Assembly: GCA_963974125.1 (NCBI GenBank)
Contig: CAXBCH010000011.1
Location: 1 to 64,000, forward strand
Source: Haliea sp963974125
GTDB lineage: Bacteria > Pseudomonadota > Gammaproteobacteria > Pseudomonadales > Halieaceae
Length of the DNA: 64,000 nucleotides
Direction: 5' to 3'
Shown here: in pieces, positions 1-8,080 of the stretch
Layout: the number at the start of each line of letters is the position of its first letter
How positions within the stretch are numbered: the stretch's first letter is position 1
Program-made: the position numbers and the translations under genes
Notes under the pieces: generated by a model
The model's database searches: none
The model's input: the letters and a program-made list of their open reading frames with translations, nothing else
Told to the model about the DNA's origin: nothing

Positions 1-926
1 ATCTCAGCCCTCGTTGGGCTGCTTTTTACCCACAAATTTTCCTGAAGAGCCAAATATTTCATTGTCCGACTCATCCCGTCCGGGTCACCGGCATCGTGGA
101 ACAGGGGGTTGCCTTCCAGGTCCGTCAGCGACGCATGGATATGACCACTTTGGCCATCCACCGCGGTGGACCAGCGCGCCATGAAACTGATCAGCTTGTT
201 GTTGCGCTGGGCCACAATCTTGGCGAAGGTCTTGAACAGCGCAGCACTGTCGGGAACGCCAGCATCGTTACCATGCTGGATTGCCACCTCCATAAAACCG
301 TCGCTCATTTCCTCATGCAGGCTTTCAAGGGGGATGCGCATGGACTGAGCCATGTCCATCAGCTCATTGTAGAATTCGGCCTGGACACCCTGACGCACGA
401 GGGAATAGTAGGTCTTGTGCGGGGTCGCCACTTCAAGATTCCGGTAGCCTTTTGCCGCCGCGCTCCCGGCCGTTTCATTGAACAGGGTAAATTCACATTC
501 CACGGCATGTACGGGCCGCATTCCCATGGCCTCGGCCTGGTCGTAAATCCTCCGGTAAACGGCGCGGGGGCAGTATTTCTCCGCCTCGCCGATAAACTCC
601 GAAAGGATAAAAAGATCGCGCCCGGCACGCTCCCACGGGATGAGCCGCGCAGTCTCTGGCAGCAGGCGCACCGATGCATCGGCGAAGCCGGACTCGGCCT
701 CGGCAATGCCGGGAGCAAGCAGAATGGCGTCGGTTGGATCAAGCGCCAGCGAGACGAGCGGAAAACTCATTTTATCCAGCGCGCTCAGCAGTTTGTTGCG
801 GGAGACGTACTTCCCCCGCACCGTGCCCTGATAATCCACGAAGCCGATGGTCGCGTACTCCAGGTTGCTCGCTTCAATGAACGCCAGCAATTTCTCACGC
901 GTGGGTCTGGAAGGCAGTGTCGCCAT
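1..926 (-). CDS. glutamine-synthetase-like gamma-glutamyl ligase, partial and possibly truncated
   Basis: The first 308 codons stay open to the window edge. The start is ATG at 926, behind a GAGGAG ribosome site. The N-terminal beta-grasp domain (about residues 20-100) is followed by the start of the catalytic domain, with the metal-ligand region ECEF near 143-146, a second Glu-rich region at 202-213 and the histidine motif GHIHASL at 261-267. This is the PuuA/GlnT/IpuC type of synthetase, which often joins glutamate to amines rather than to ammonia. Family resemblance stops after about residue 289 (base 60), and the remaining codons are AT-rich and contain a terminator-like hairpin. The downstream ATP- and arginine-motif half is therefore absent here or truncated by a junction. 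It lies 47 bp behind the TonB receptor gene and is probably the last gene of the SDR-receptor-ligase unit. Substrate is inferred from context only. Confidence 0.8.
   Translation of the reverse strand, partial: MATLPSRPTREKLLAFIEASNLEYATIGFVDYQGTVRGKYVSRNKLLSALDKMSFPLVSLALDPTDAILLAPGIAEAESGFADASVRLLPETARLIPWERAGRDLFILSEFIGEAEKYCPRAVYRRIYDQAEAMGMRPVHAVECEFTLFNETAGSAAAKGYRNLEVATPHKTYYSLVRQGVQAEFYNELMDMAQSMRIPLESLHEEMSDGFMEVAIQHGNDAGVPDSAALFKTFAKIVAQRNNKLISFMARWSTAVDGQSGHIHASLTDLEGNPLFHDAGDPDGMSRTMKYLALQENLWVKSSPTRAE
5..27 (+). terminator. rho-independent terminator-like hairpin
   Basis: A 6-bp stem (CAGCCC at 5-10, GGGCTG at 16-21) with a 5-base loop is followed by CTTTTT. This has the shape of an intrinsic terminator read on the + strand. 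It would end a gene lying left of the window. It sits inside the open frame of the leftward glutamine-synthetase-like gene, which supports the idea that this gene's natural 3' end is missing here. Confidence 0.55.
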
Positions 927-973
927 GATTTACTCCTCGGGAAGCTCTGAACCGGTTCAGATTCCAGGGTTTC

Positions 974-3205
974 CTATAAACGGAACGCAACGCTGGCGCC
1001 CCACCAGATCGGATCTCCCGGGAAGCGCTCGGTCAGGCCCGATGAAGATACGTCAAATCCGATCACGTCATACTCTTTATCCGTGAGGTTTTTAACATAA
1101 CCGGCAAATTCCCAGCGTTCGTCAGCCGTGGTGTAGCTGACCCTGGCATTGGCAACCAGATAGCTGTCCTGCCGGGTCACAGGCGCATTGGAGATACTGA
1201 AATGATGATCGCTCAGATACTTGAAATCACCCTGCAGCGCCATGGTTCCACCGAAGGCCGGCCAGGAATAGCGCACCATACCGTTGAGGTTCACATCGGG
1301 CGACAGCGCGATATCCCTGTCCGCGGGCCCGGACGGCAAGGGCACATCAAACGCACGAGCGTGGATGATCGAGGCCCCGAGCATGACATCGAGCCCGGCC
1401 ATGGGTGACGCAATCAATTCAAGATCAAGGCCATATATTTCCGCGTCGGTATTGACGATGAACGTGGTCAGCCCCTGGAAGTTGAAAGCCTGATAGTCGT
1501 TGTAGTCATAATAAAAAAGTGCGCTATTCAGGCGTACGAGGCCATTGGCCAGCTCGGTCTTCATACCGAGCTCATAGGCGTCGATGACTTCGTCATCGAA
1601 TGCCATGCGCCCCGCCTGGAGCTCGCCCGTTATCGGATCCAGAAGGCCACTGATATCGAGCGGCGCATTCAGGCCCCCGCCCTTGATACCGCGGTTCCAG
1701 CTGGCATAGACAAGCATGCCGTCCCTGGGCCGCCAGTCCAGCTCGATCTTGCCTGACCAGTTGCCCTTGTCCACCTTCGCCAACCCCGAAACAGCAGTAT
1801 TGAACCGTGTCAGCTCCAGAAGCTGGGCATTGTCCGGATAACTCAGGAGGTTGGAGACATAATCGATGGTTTTCTTGTCTTCGGTCCAGCGGAAGCCACC
1901 GATGATGGTGAAGTCGGAGCCGATGTCATATTCAGCCTGGGTGAAAAGCGACCACGAGCGGGTGTCCAGGGCATAGGGGTTGTCAAGCGTGATGCCGTCC
2001 ACGGGGATTTCAATGCCGTTGACATAGTCCCCGTCGATCTCCAGATAATATAATCCACCGACCACACGATAGTCATCCCCCGTATAAAGCGCCCGCAGTT
2101 CCTGGGAAAACTGTTGAATATCGCTTTTCAGGTAAAACTGCAGAAAGGCCGCGGGACTGGCATCAGAGTCCTCAATGTAATCTTTTTCCAGCTCGAAGTA
2201 ATCGGTGATCGACGTCACCGTCAGATTGTCCCTGTTCCATTCAAGATTGGCCGTCGCTCCCCAGGTCTTGATTTCGTTGCTGCCGACGAAATCATAGTCC
2301 CCCGCGTGCGGGTCGCCGTCCGTGTCCTTGTAGCCAAACAGGTCGCAACCCGCGCAGGTACCGTAATAGTCGACATCATCGGGAACAAACTCGCCCAGAC
2401 CCTGGGCATTCACGAACGAGGAGCGGTGCTGGTAGGCACCGGCGCGGGTATCGGACTCTGCTCCCCTGAGGCTCAGAAGGGCCGAGAAATTGTCGGTCGG
2501 CTCAATCAGAGCCTGCAGGCGTCCCGCGTAGTTGTCGCCGTTATTGATATCCCTGCCAATCCTGTTCTCAATCACACCATCATGGCGATTGTAAGCGCCC
2601 GAAACGCGTACCGCGACCTGGTCGGAAAGCGCGCCGCCCACGGCGCCTTCGAGGTTCTTCTCATTGTACGAGCCATAAGCTGCCTTGGCGTAGGCGTCGA
2701 ATTCCTGTGACGGCTTTTTGGTAATGAAATGGACCAGCCCGCCGGTCGCATTCCGGCCGAACAGGGTGCCCTGCGGCCCGCGCAACACTTCCACCCTATC
2801 CATGTCAAACAGGAGGAAGTTGCCCGCCGACATCTGGCTCACATAAGCATCGTCAATATAGGTGGCGACCGGACTTTCCTGGTGATCGGTAAAGTCGTTC
2901 TGGGTCACGCCCCGAATGGTGAAGAAGTTCGACGAACCGCCATTGGGCGACACCAGTTGCATCCCCGGGGTCATGTTCACGATGTCCGTGGAACTGGTGT
3001 AACCCAGCGCATCCATCTGGGACCCGGTAAAAGCCGTTACCGCAACACCCACATCCTGAAGGTTCTGTTCGCGCTTCTGGGCGGTAATAACCACCTCTTC
3101 GAGCATCCGGCTTTGTGCAAAAGCGGATGTATCCGTCAGTATCAGGGCAATGGCTGATACGGAAAGCACCCCCGTGGCCCTGGTCGCTACGCCTGTTTTG
3201 ATCAT
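974..3205 (-). CDS. TonB-dependent outer-membrane receptor
   Basis: This 743-residue protein has an N-terminal signal peptide ending near AFA-Q, then a TonB-box-like stretch (EEVVITAQKR, about residues 36-45). The plug domain follows, with the typical RVEVLRGPQGTLFGRNATGG block near 135-155, then a large beta-barrel ending in an aromatic/hydrophobic C-terminus (AFRL). Length and motifs match the large catabolic receptors of marine proteobacteria, which take up substrates through the outer membrane using TonB-ExbBD energy. It lies between the SDR and the glutamine-synthetase-like gene on the same strand, so it probably imports the substrate or a conjugate for this pathway. The ligand cannot be read from sequence. 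Confidence 0.92.
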   Translation of the reverse strand: MIKTGVATRATGVLSVSAIALILTDTSAFAQSRMLEEVVITAQKREQNLQDVGVAVTAFTGSQMDALGYTSSTDIVNMTPGMQLVSPNGGSSNFFTIRGVTQNDFTDHQESPVATYIDDAYVSQMSAGNFLLFDMDRVEVLRGPQGTLFGRNATGGLVHFITKKPSQEFDAYAKAAYGSYNEKNLEGAVGGALSDQVAVRVSGAYNRHDGVIENRIGRDINNGDNYAGRLQALIEPTDNFSALLSLRGAESDTRAGAYQHRSSFVNAQGLGEFVPDDVDYYGTCAGCDLFGYKDTDGDPHAGDYDFVGSNEIKTWGATANLEWNRDNLTVTSITDYFELEKDYIEDSDASPAAFLQFYLKSDIQQFSQELRALYTGDDYRVVGGLYYLEIDGDYVNGIEIPVDGITLDNPYALDTRSWSLFTQAEYDIGSDFTIIGGFRWTEDKKTIDYVSNLLSYPDNAQLLELTRFNTAVSGLAKVDKGNWSGKIELDWRPRDGMLVYASWNRGIKGGGLNAPLDISGLLDPITGELQAGRMAFDDEVIDAYELGMKTELANGLVRLNSALFYYDYNDYQAFNFQGLTTFIVNTDAEIYGLDLELIASPMAGLDVMLGASIIHARAFDVPLPSGPADRDIALSPDVNLNGMVRYSWPAFGGTMALQGDFKYLSDHHFSISNAPVTRQDSYLVANARVSYTTADERWEFAGYVKNLTDKEYDVIGFDVSSSGLTERFPGDPIWWGASVAFRL

Positions 3206-3253
3206 GGTTACTCTCCTTTTATTGACCGGACCCGCCGGTAGTCACCTTGTCGT

Positions 3254-4006
3254 TTACAAACGGGCGGACAGACCGCCATCGACGGTCAGTTCTGTCCCGG
3301 TGATATAGGACGCCTTGTCAGACAGCAGGAACAGGCAGGCATTGGCCATATCCCCGGCCGTGCCCATCCGCCCGATTGGGACATGGTTTGCCACGGCTTC
3401 CTGAATTTCCTTTTTCCCGTCCCAGCGAGCCTGCAGGGGCGTCATTGCCACGCCCGGGAAAATGACGTTTGAACGGATCCCTTCGCCAGCCAACTGGATG
3501 GCCACGGACTTTGAAAGGGTGACCACGCCAGCTTTGGACGCTCCGTAGGCGTCCTGCGGCGCCGGGTCCCCACGGAGACACTGGACGGTCGAAAAATGGA
3601 CCATCGCACCACCACCACTCTTGCGCATGGCGGGTACGGCATGACGAATGGTGTGGACCATGGACTTGAGGTTGATGTCCATCACCTGGTCCCAGACGTC
3701 GAGATCAATGTCCAGAACCGATTTGTCCCGGTCGAACCAGAGCACCCCTGCCACATTCACCAGATAATCAAGCCGCCCGAATTTCTCCATGGCGTTGGTC
3801 ACGGCCTGTGCGACGGAACTCTCGTCGGTCAGGTCGTCCTGAACGAAAACGAGGTCCTGGCGAAACGGCTTGAGCTCGGCAGGTTCCGGCTTCACATCCA
3901 TGAGCAGCGCCTTGCCTCCCTGCTCCAAAAACGACCGTGCTATGGCCAGCCCCATACCGCCGCCGGCGCCGGTTATGAATGCAACACGTCCAGAAAACTC
4001 TTTCAT
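3254..4006 (-). CDS. SDR family NAD(P)-dependent oxidoreductase
   Basis: A classical short-chain dehydrogenase of 250 residues. The cofactor motif TGAGGGMG is at 12-19, an NVAG version of the NNAG motif at 84-87, catalytic Ser at 139 and the YGASK active site with Tyr154 and Lys158. The acidic residue ending the second strand (Asp37) suggests NAD preference. The ending (VDGGLSARL) is typical of the family. It is the first gene of the leftward unit and is divergent from the GMC oxidoreductase. It could oxidise an alcohol or aldehyde intermediate of the amine pathway, but SDR substrate specificity cannot be predicted. Confidence 0.9.
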   Translation of the reverse strand: MKEFSGRVAFITGAGGGMGLAIARSFLEQGGKALLMDVKPEPAELKPFRQDLVFVQDDLTDESSVAQAVTNAMEKFGRLDYLVNVAGVLWFDRDKSVLDIDLDVWDQVMDINLKSMVHTIRHAVPAMRKSGGGAMVHFSTVQCLRGDPAPQDAYGASKAGVVTLSKSVAIQLAGEGIRSNVIFPGVAMTPLQARWDGKKEIQEAVANHVPIGRMGTAGDMANACLFLLSDKASYITGTELTVDGGLSARL

Positions 4007-4197
4007 GATTCCTCGCTCGATCCCTGATTAGTCGACCCGGTCGCCTCGCGCCCTGATAACGAAGGAACGACTCTGACAACCCCGACACATTCAGGAAAAC
4101 AGATTTTTTATGTATGTGTCAACTTTTTTCTGTATTAGCAATTTTTTTACTTTAGCGCTATAGTCACTCCGAATGCAAACAGCGCAGGAACACATGC
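4007..4197. promoter_or_regulatory. divergent promoter/operator region between SDR and GMC genes
   Basis: This AT-rich 191-bp spacer separates the two divergent units. On the minus strand there is a perfect TTGACA hexamer (reverse complement at about 4118-4123) without an obvious consensus -10 at 17 bp. On the plus strand TATAGT (4159-4164) lies 18 bp after a weak TTAGCA (4135-4140). An 8-bp palindrome TAGCGCTA (4153-4160) overlaps that -10 and could be an operator core. No regulator gene is visible in the block, so it may be encoded left of the window. Confidence 0.45.
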
Positions 4198-5775
4198 GTG
4201 GACACTTTGGGCAACGACATTTGGGACTACATCGTCGTCGGAGGCGGATCGGCGGGATGCGTACTCGCCGCGCGGCTCTCTGCCGATTCAAAATCCTCGG
4301 TTCTTCTGATCGAAGCAGGTGGAGAAGCGCGATCCCCTTTTATCCGCGTGCCGAACGGCATTTTCTTCTTGAAGGGGAGTCCCCGTTATCACTGGCTGAT
4401 GACGACCGAACCGGATCCGTCGCGCGGCGGACGGCGGGAAACACTGACCAGCGGGAAGACGCTGGGCGGTGGCAGCAGTGTCAATGGCATGGTCTATGTG
4501 GACCTTCAGGAGCGGGATGTCGCGGACTGGGAGCAGGCAGGCGGCGCCCTGTGGAATGGTGCGGCGCTGAAAAAAGCAGCCCTGCGTGCGCGCGAAACTC
4601 TCGACATCCAGCCTCCCGTTGATCTGCACTCAATGGCTGATGCTTTCCTTGACAGTGCGGCGGAGGTGGGCATAGGCCGTGAAAATCCCACATTCCCGCA
4701 TCCTGCCACGGGCGCCATGCCCTGCCCTTCAAGCGCGGCAGGGGGCTGGCGCCGAAACACGGACAGGGCCTACCTGGCACCGGCGAGAGGCCGATCGAAC
4801 CTGTCGGTCATGACGCATACGGAGATCGAGTCGATCCTGCTGGAGGATGGGCATGCCCGGGGCGTGGTGGCGCGACGCGGCAGGCAGCAAACACATCTCA
4901 AAGCGCGACGAGAAGTGATCCTGTGCGCGGGCGCTATCAACTCGCCCAAAATACTCATGCATTCGGGGATCGGACCGGCCACTGTGCTGCGCAATGCCGG
5001 AATACCCGTGCTGCATGAGCATGATGAAGTGGGTGCCAATCTTCAGGATCATCCCTGCGTCTGGATCAGCGCCGAAGTTTCTGCAAAAACCTGGAACGAC
5101 CAGATGTCTGTTGCGGGATTTGCGGCCGCCGGACTGCGCTGGGCCTTTACCCGCCAGGGGCCTGCGGGCTCGCCCATGTGTCACGCCACGCTTTTTGGTA
5201 ATACCCGGGGTGATCAGGGTCCGCCAGACTACCAGATGAGCTTCATGCCCGCAGGCTATGTGGTGCAGGATCATGGAGTAGAGTTTCTGCAACGGTCTTC
5301 CGTGACCACGGCTGTCAGTCTGTGCCGGCCAGCGGGCCGGGGCGCCGTCCGCATCACCTCGCCCGACCCTGCCACAGCGCCCGAGATAAGCTACCGCCTG
5401 CTTGCAGAAGACGCCGACGTCGCCACCCTCGCAAGGGCCTGCCGGATCGCCCGACGCATCTACGAAAGCAAATCCTTCGAGGCTTCCTTCCTGAGCGAGG
5501 TCGCGCCGGGCGCCAGTGTGCAAGACGATGACGAGTGGGGGGATTTCGTTCGCGCCAGCGCTGTAAACATGTGCCATCCGGCCGGTTCTTGCCGCATGGG
5601 CCAGGACAGGGCCTCCGTCGTTGATCCGCGTCTGAAGGTTCGCGGGGTTGAAGGGCTGCGCGTCGTCGATGCATCGGTCATGCCGGTCATTTCCTCAGGT
5701 AATACCAACGCCCCCACCATTACGCTGGCAGAACGCGCCGCAGAGATCATTCTGGACGCCATCACAGACGCATAA
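4198..5775 (+). CDS. GMC family FAD-dependent oxidoreductase (choline-dehydrogenase-like)
   Basis: A 525-residue glucose-methanol-choline oxidoreductase. It starts at GTG 4198 behind AGGA; no better in-frame ATG precedes the FAD domain. The dinucleotide-binding motif GGGSAG is at 15-20, the second family signature GKTLGGGSSVNG follows near residue 90, and the C-terminus carries the catalytic His (MCHPAGSCRMG, His about 460) and Asn (NTNAPT, about 502-504). These enzymes oxidise primary alcohols, often twice to the acid, as choline dehydrogenases do. It heads the rightward unit with the permease 23 bp downstream. In this setting it may oxidise a gamma-glutamylated amino alcohol; that role is inference. 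Confidence 0.92.
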   Translation: MDTLGNDIWDYIVVGGGSAGCVLAARLSADSKSSVLLIEAGGEARSPFIRVPNGIFFLKGSPRYHWLMTTEPDPSRGGRRETLTSGKTLGGGSSVNGMVYVDLQERDVADWEQAGGALWNGAALKKAALRARETLDIQPPVDLHSMADAFLDSAAEVGIGRENPTFPHPATGAMPCPSSAAGGWRRNTDRAYLAPARGRSNLSVMTHTEIESILLEDGHARGVVARRGRQQTHLKARREVILCAGAINSPKILMHSGIGPATVLRNAGIPVLHEHDEVGANLQDHPCVWISAEVSAKTWNDQMSVAGFAAAGLRWAFTRQGPAGSPMCHATLFGNTRGDQGPPDYQMSFMPAGYVVQDHGVEFLQRSSVTTAVSLCRPAGRGAVRITSPDPATAPEISYRLLAEDADVATLARACRIARRIYESKSFEASFLSEVAPGASVQDDDEWGDFVRASAVNMCHPAGSCRMGQDRASVVDPRLKVRGVEGLRVVDASVMPVISSGNTNAPTITLAERAAEIILDAITDA

Positions 5776-5798
5776 CATTACGTTCCGGGGAGGATCAC

Positions 5799-7241
5799 AT
5801 GTCGAACGGCAAAGTCATTCACAAGCATGGCGCAGACTATGAAACGCCGGAAGCGGGCTACTTCAAGACGAGGGAACTGCGGCGCGGCGCAGCAAGCTGG
5901 GTTCTGCTCGCCGCTCTGGGCGTTTCCTATGTGATCGCAGGGGAGTTCGCGGCCTGGAATTATGGCATTGATCAGGCCGGTTGGGGCGGCATGTTCATTG
6001 CCCTCCTCCTGATGGCGGCCATGTACTTCTGCCTCGTGTTCTCTCTGGCCGAACTTGCCGCCATCATCCCCACGGCCGGTGGCGGTTATGGCTTCGCGCG
6101 GCGCGCGTTCGGCCCGGGCCTGGGCTTCCTCACCGGGATTGCCATCGTGTTCGAATATGGTCTGGCAACAGCGGCTGTCGCACTGTTTTTTGAAGGGTAT
6201 TTCAGGGCCCTGACCGGTTGGGGCGGCCTGGAGGTACTCGTTCCCCTGTTTGCTGTCTTCTTCCTGATTCACATCAGGGGCGCCCGGGAATCCCTGCGCG
6301 TCATTCTGATCCTTGCCGCCATCGCCGGGGCCGGCATTCTGGTTTTTATCGTCATGATGGCGCCTGAAATCCAGCTGTCGAACCTGTTCGACATACCCGC
6401 GACTGCCGCTGCCGGGGCAAGCGCTGTTCTGCCCTATGGCTATGCTGGAATCTGGGCCGGGCTCCCCTTCGCCATCGCCATGTTTCTGGCGGTTGAGGGG
6501 ATACCACTGGCCTCCGAGGAGGCGAAGGACCCGACCCGTGATGTGCCGCGCGGCATGATAACGGCGATTCTCATTCTCTTCACGTTGGCCGTCTTCATTC
6601 TCCTGAGCGCGCCAGGCGGAGCCGGATCCAGCCGTCTTGGCGAGGGCGAGGATCCGCTCATGATCGCCTTCACCCATGTTTACGGGCCGGAGCACCCGGT
6701 GCGCTATATCATCAATATCGCGGCGCTGGTTGGCATCACTGCGAGCTTTTTTTCCCTGATCTTCGCCTATTCGAGGCAGGTGTTTTCCCTGTCGCGGGCG
6801 GGCTATCTGCCGCGTTTCCTGTCGCTGACCAACAAGCGCAGGGCGCCCTACATGGCCGTTCTGGTCCCGGGCGGTATCGCCTTCGGGCTCAGTCTTACGC
6901 GGGCTGCGGAGCAGCTTATTGTCATTGTCGTGTTCTGTGCAACGCTGTCCTATGTCATCATGATGGCATCGCACATCAAGCTGCGGTTGCGGGAACCCGC
7001 GCTCCCCCGCCCCTACCGGACACCGGGTGGGATCACCGCCCCCCTGACGGCCCTTGTACTCTCCCTGCTGGCGTTCGCAGTCTGCCTGTCCATGAGTATG
7101 ATCTGGTCGCTGGCCGCGGTGGCGGGCCTTGCCGCTGCAGGGTCCTATTACTGGATCTACAGTCGCCACCACCTGATTGCGCAGGCGCCGGAAGAAGAAT
7201 TTGAAACCATGCAGGAGGCAAACGCCGAACTGGATGACTGA
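5799..7241 (+). CDS. APC superfamily permease, ethanolamine-permease type
   Basis: A 480-residue inner-membrane protein with about 12 hydrophobic segments. Its N-terminal third (LRRGAASWVLLAALGVSYV, then FAAWNYG, then FSLAELAAIIPTAGGGYGFA) closely resembles the ethanolamine permease branch of the amino acid-polyamine-organocation superfamily as I recall it. A GGAG ribosome site precedes the ATG. It lies between the GMC oxidoreductase and the amidotransferase-like hydrolase on the same strand, so it most likely imports ethanolamine or a related small amino alcohol across the inner membrane. Other small amines remain possible. Confidence 0.88.
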   Translation: MSNGKVIHKHGADYETPEAGYFKTRELRRGAASWVLLAALGVSYVIAGEFAAWNYGIDQAGWGGMFIALLLMAAMYFCLVFSLAELAAIIPTAGGGYGFARRAFGPGLGFLTGIAIVFEYGLATAAVALFFEGYFRALTGWGGLEVLVPLFAVFFLIHIRGARESLRVILILAAIAGAGILVFIVMMAPEIQLSNLFDIPATAAAGASAVLPYGYAGIWAGLPFAIAMFLAVEGIPLASEEAKDPTRDVPRGMITAILILFTLAVFILLSAPGGAGSSRLGEGEDPLMIAFTHVYGPEHPVRYIINIAALVGITASFFSLIFAYSRQVFSLSRAGYLPRFLSLTNKRRAPYMAVLVPGGIAFGLSLTRAAEQLIVIVVFCATLSYVIMMASHIKLRLREPALPRPYRTPGGITAPLTALVLSLLAFAVCLSMSMIWSLAAVAGLAAAGSYYWIYSRHHLIAQAPEEEFETMQEANAELDD

Positions 7242-7274
7242 AGCCCACCAACAAGCATGTACGCAGGTATAGCC

Positions 7275-8012
7275 ATGGCCCCGAAACCGTTTCTGATCAT
7301 GCAGACCGGCAGTTTCAGCGGGGAACTGTCTCCGATCACTGAAAAATATGGTGACATGGACCAAACATTCCTTGATGCCGCAGGTCTTGGCCCGGGTGAG
7401 GCAAGAATCTGGCAGGTCTTCAGGGACGAGCCTCTTGCCGAACCTCCGGATGCATTCGCGGGCGTGATCATCACGGGCTCCTCAGCCATGCTGACACAGC
7501 CTGAAGACTGGATGGAAACAGCAGCGGCATGGCTGAGGGCTGCCGTGAAATCCGCAACGCCGACCCTCGGTGTCTGCTTTGGCCATCAATTGCTTGCCCA
7601 TGCGCTCGGCGGCCGCGTGGGCCGCAATCCGCTGGGTCTTGAATCAGGGACAGTTGATGTGCGGCTCGCCGCCAAAAGCGCGGATGACGAGCTGTTCCAC
7701 ATCCTGCCGGAGGTAGCGCCTTTTCAGGTACACCATTACGAATCCATTATCGACCTGCCTCCGGGAACGGAAGTTATCGGCTTTAATGCTCACGATGCAT
7801 TCCATGCCCTGCGCTTTGCGCCAAAGGCCTGGGGAGTCCAGTTCCATCCGGAAATCACCGCCGATATCATGCGCGACCTCACCGAAATCGAGATCGCCAT
7901 GCAAGTCGATGCGACATTTCCCTATCAACAGGTGCTGGACGGGGTCAGGGAAACCCCGCTTGGCCCTGCGCTACTCAGACATTTCAAGGCTGTCGCCACC
8001 GGATCTGGATGA
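7275..8012 (+). CDS. class I glutamine-amidotransferase-like hydrolase (putative gamma-glutamyl amide hydrolase)
   Basis: A stand-alone class I GATase domain of 245 residues. The nucleophile Cys101 is in the GVCFGHQ elbow, and His191 and Glu193 in VQFHPE complete the triad, so the enzyme should be active. No synthetase domain is attached. Relatives include GMP-synthase-like amidotransferases and the hydrolases that pair with glutamine-synthetase-like ligases in gamma-glutamyl routes (aniline and isopropylamine degradation, conceptually PuuD). ATG 7275 is chosen because AGGT precedes it; an ATG at 7257 would add six residues but has no ribosome site. It ends the rightward unit. Its role here, freeing glutamate from a gamma-glutamyl product, is inferred. 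Confidence 0.85.
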   Translation: MAPKPFLIMQTGSFSGELSPITEKYGDMDQTFLDAAGLGPGEARIWQVFRDEPLAEPPDAFAGVIITGSSAMLTQPEDWMETAAAWLRAAVKSATPTLGVCFGHQLLAHALGGRVGRNPLGLESGTVDVRLAAKSADDELFHILPEVAPFQVHHYESIIDLPPGTEVIGFNAHDAFHALRFAPKAWGVQFHPEITADIMRDLTEIEIAMQVDATFPYQQVLDGVRETPLGPALLRHFKAVATGSG

Positions 8013-8080
8013 GATCTCCAGGAGGACAGGGCCGACAGAGGTCACAACAAGACCCAAACTCCAGGTGACCATACCTGCAA

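Noticed and set aside
541..600. Suspected frameshift in the glutamine-synthetase-like gene
   Set aside because: A recount shows five consecutive G bases near 566-570; with these the frame is continuous from 926 to the window edge.
5778..7364. Long minus-strand open frame opposite the permease
   Set aside because: It is a GC-driven shadow of a well-matched transporter; composition is low-complexity polar with no domain.
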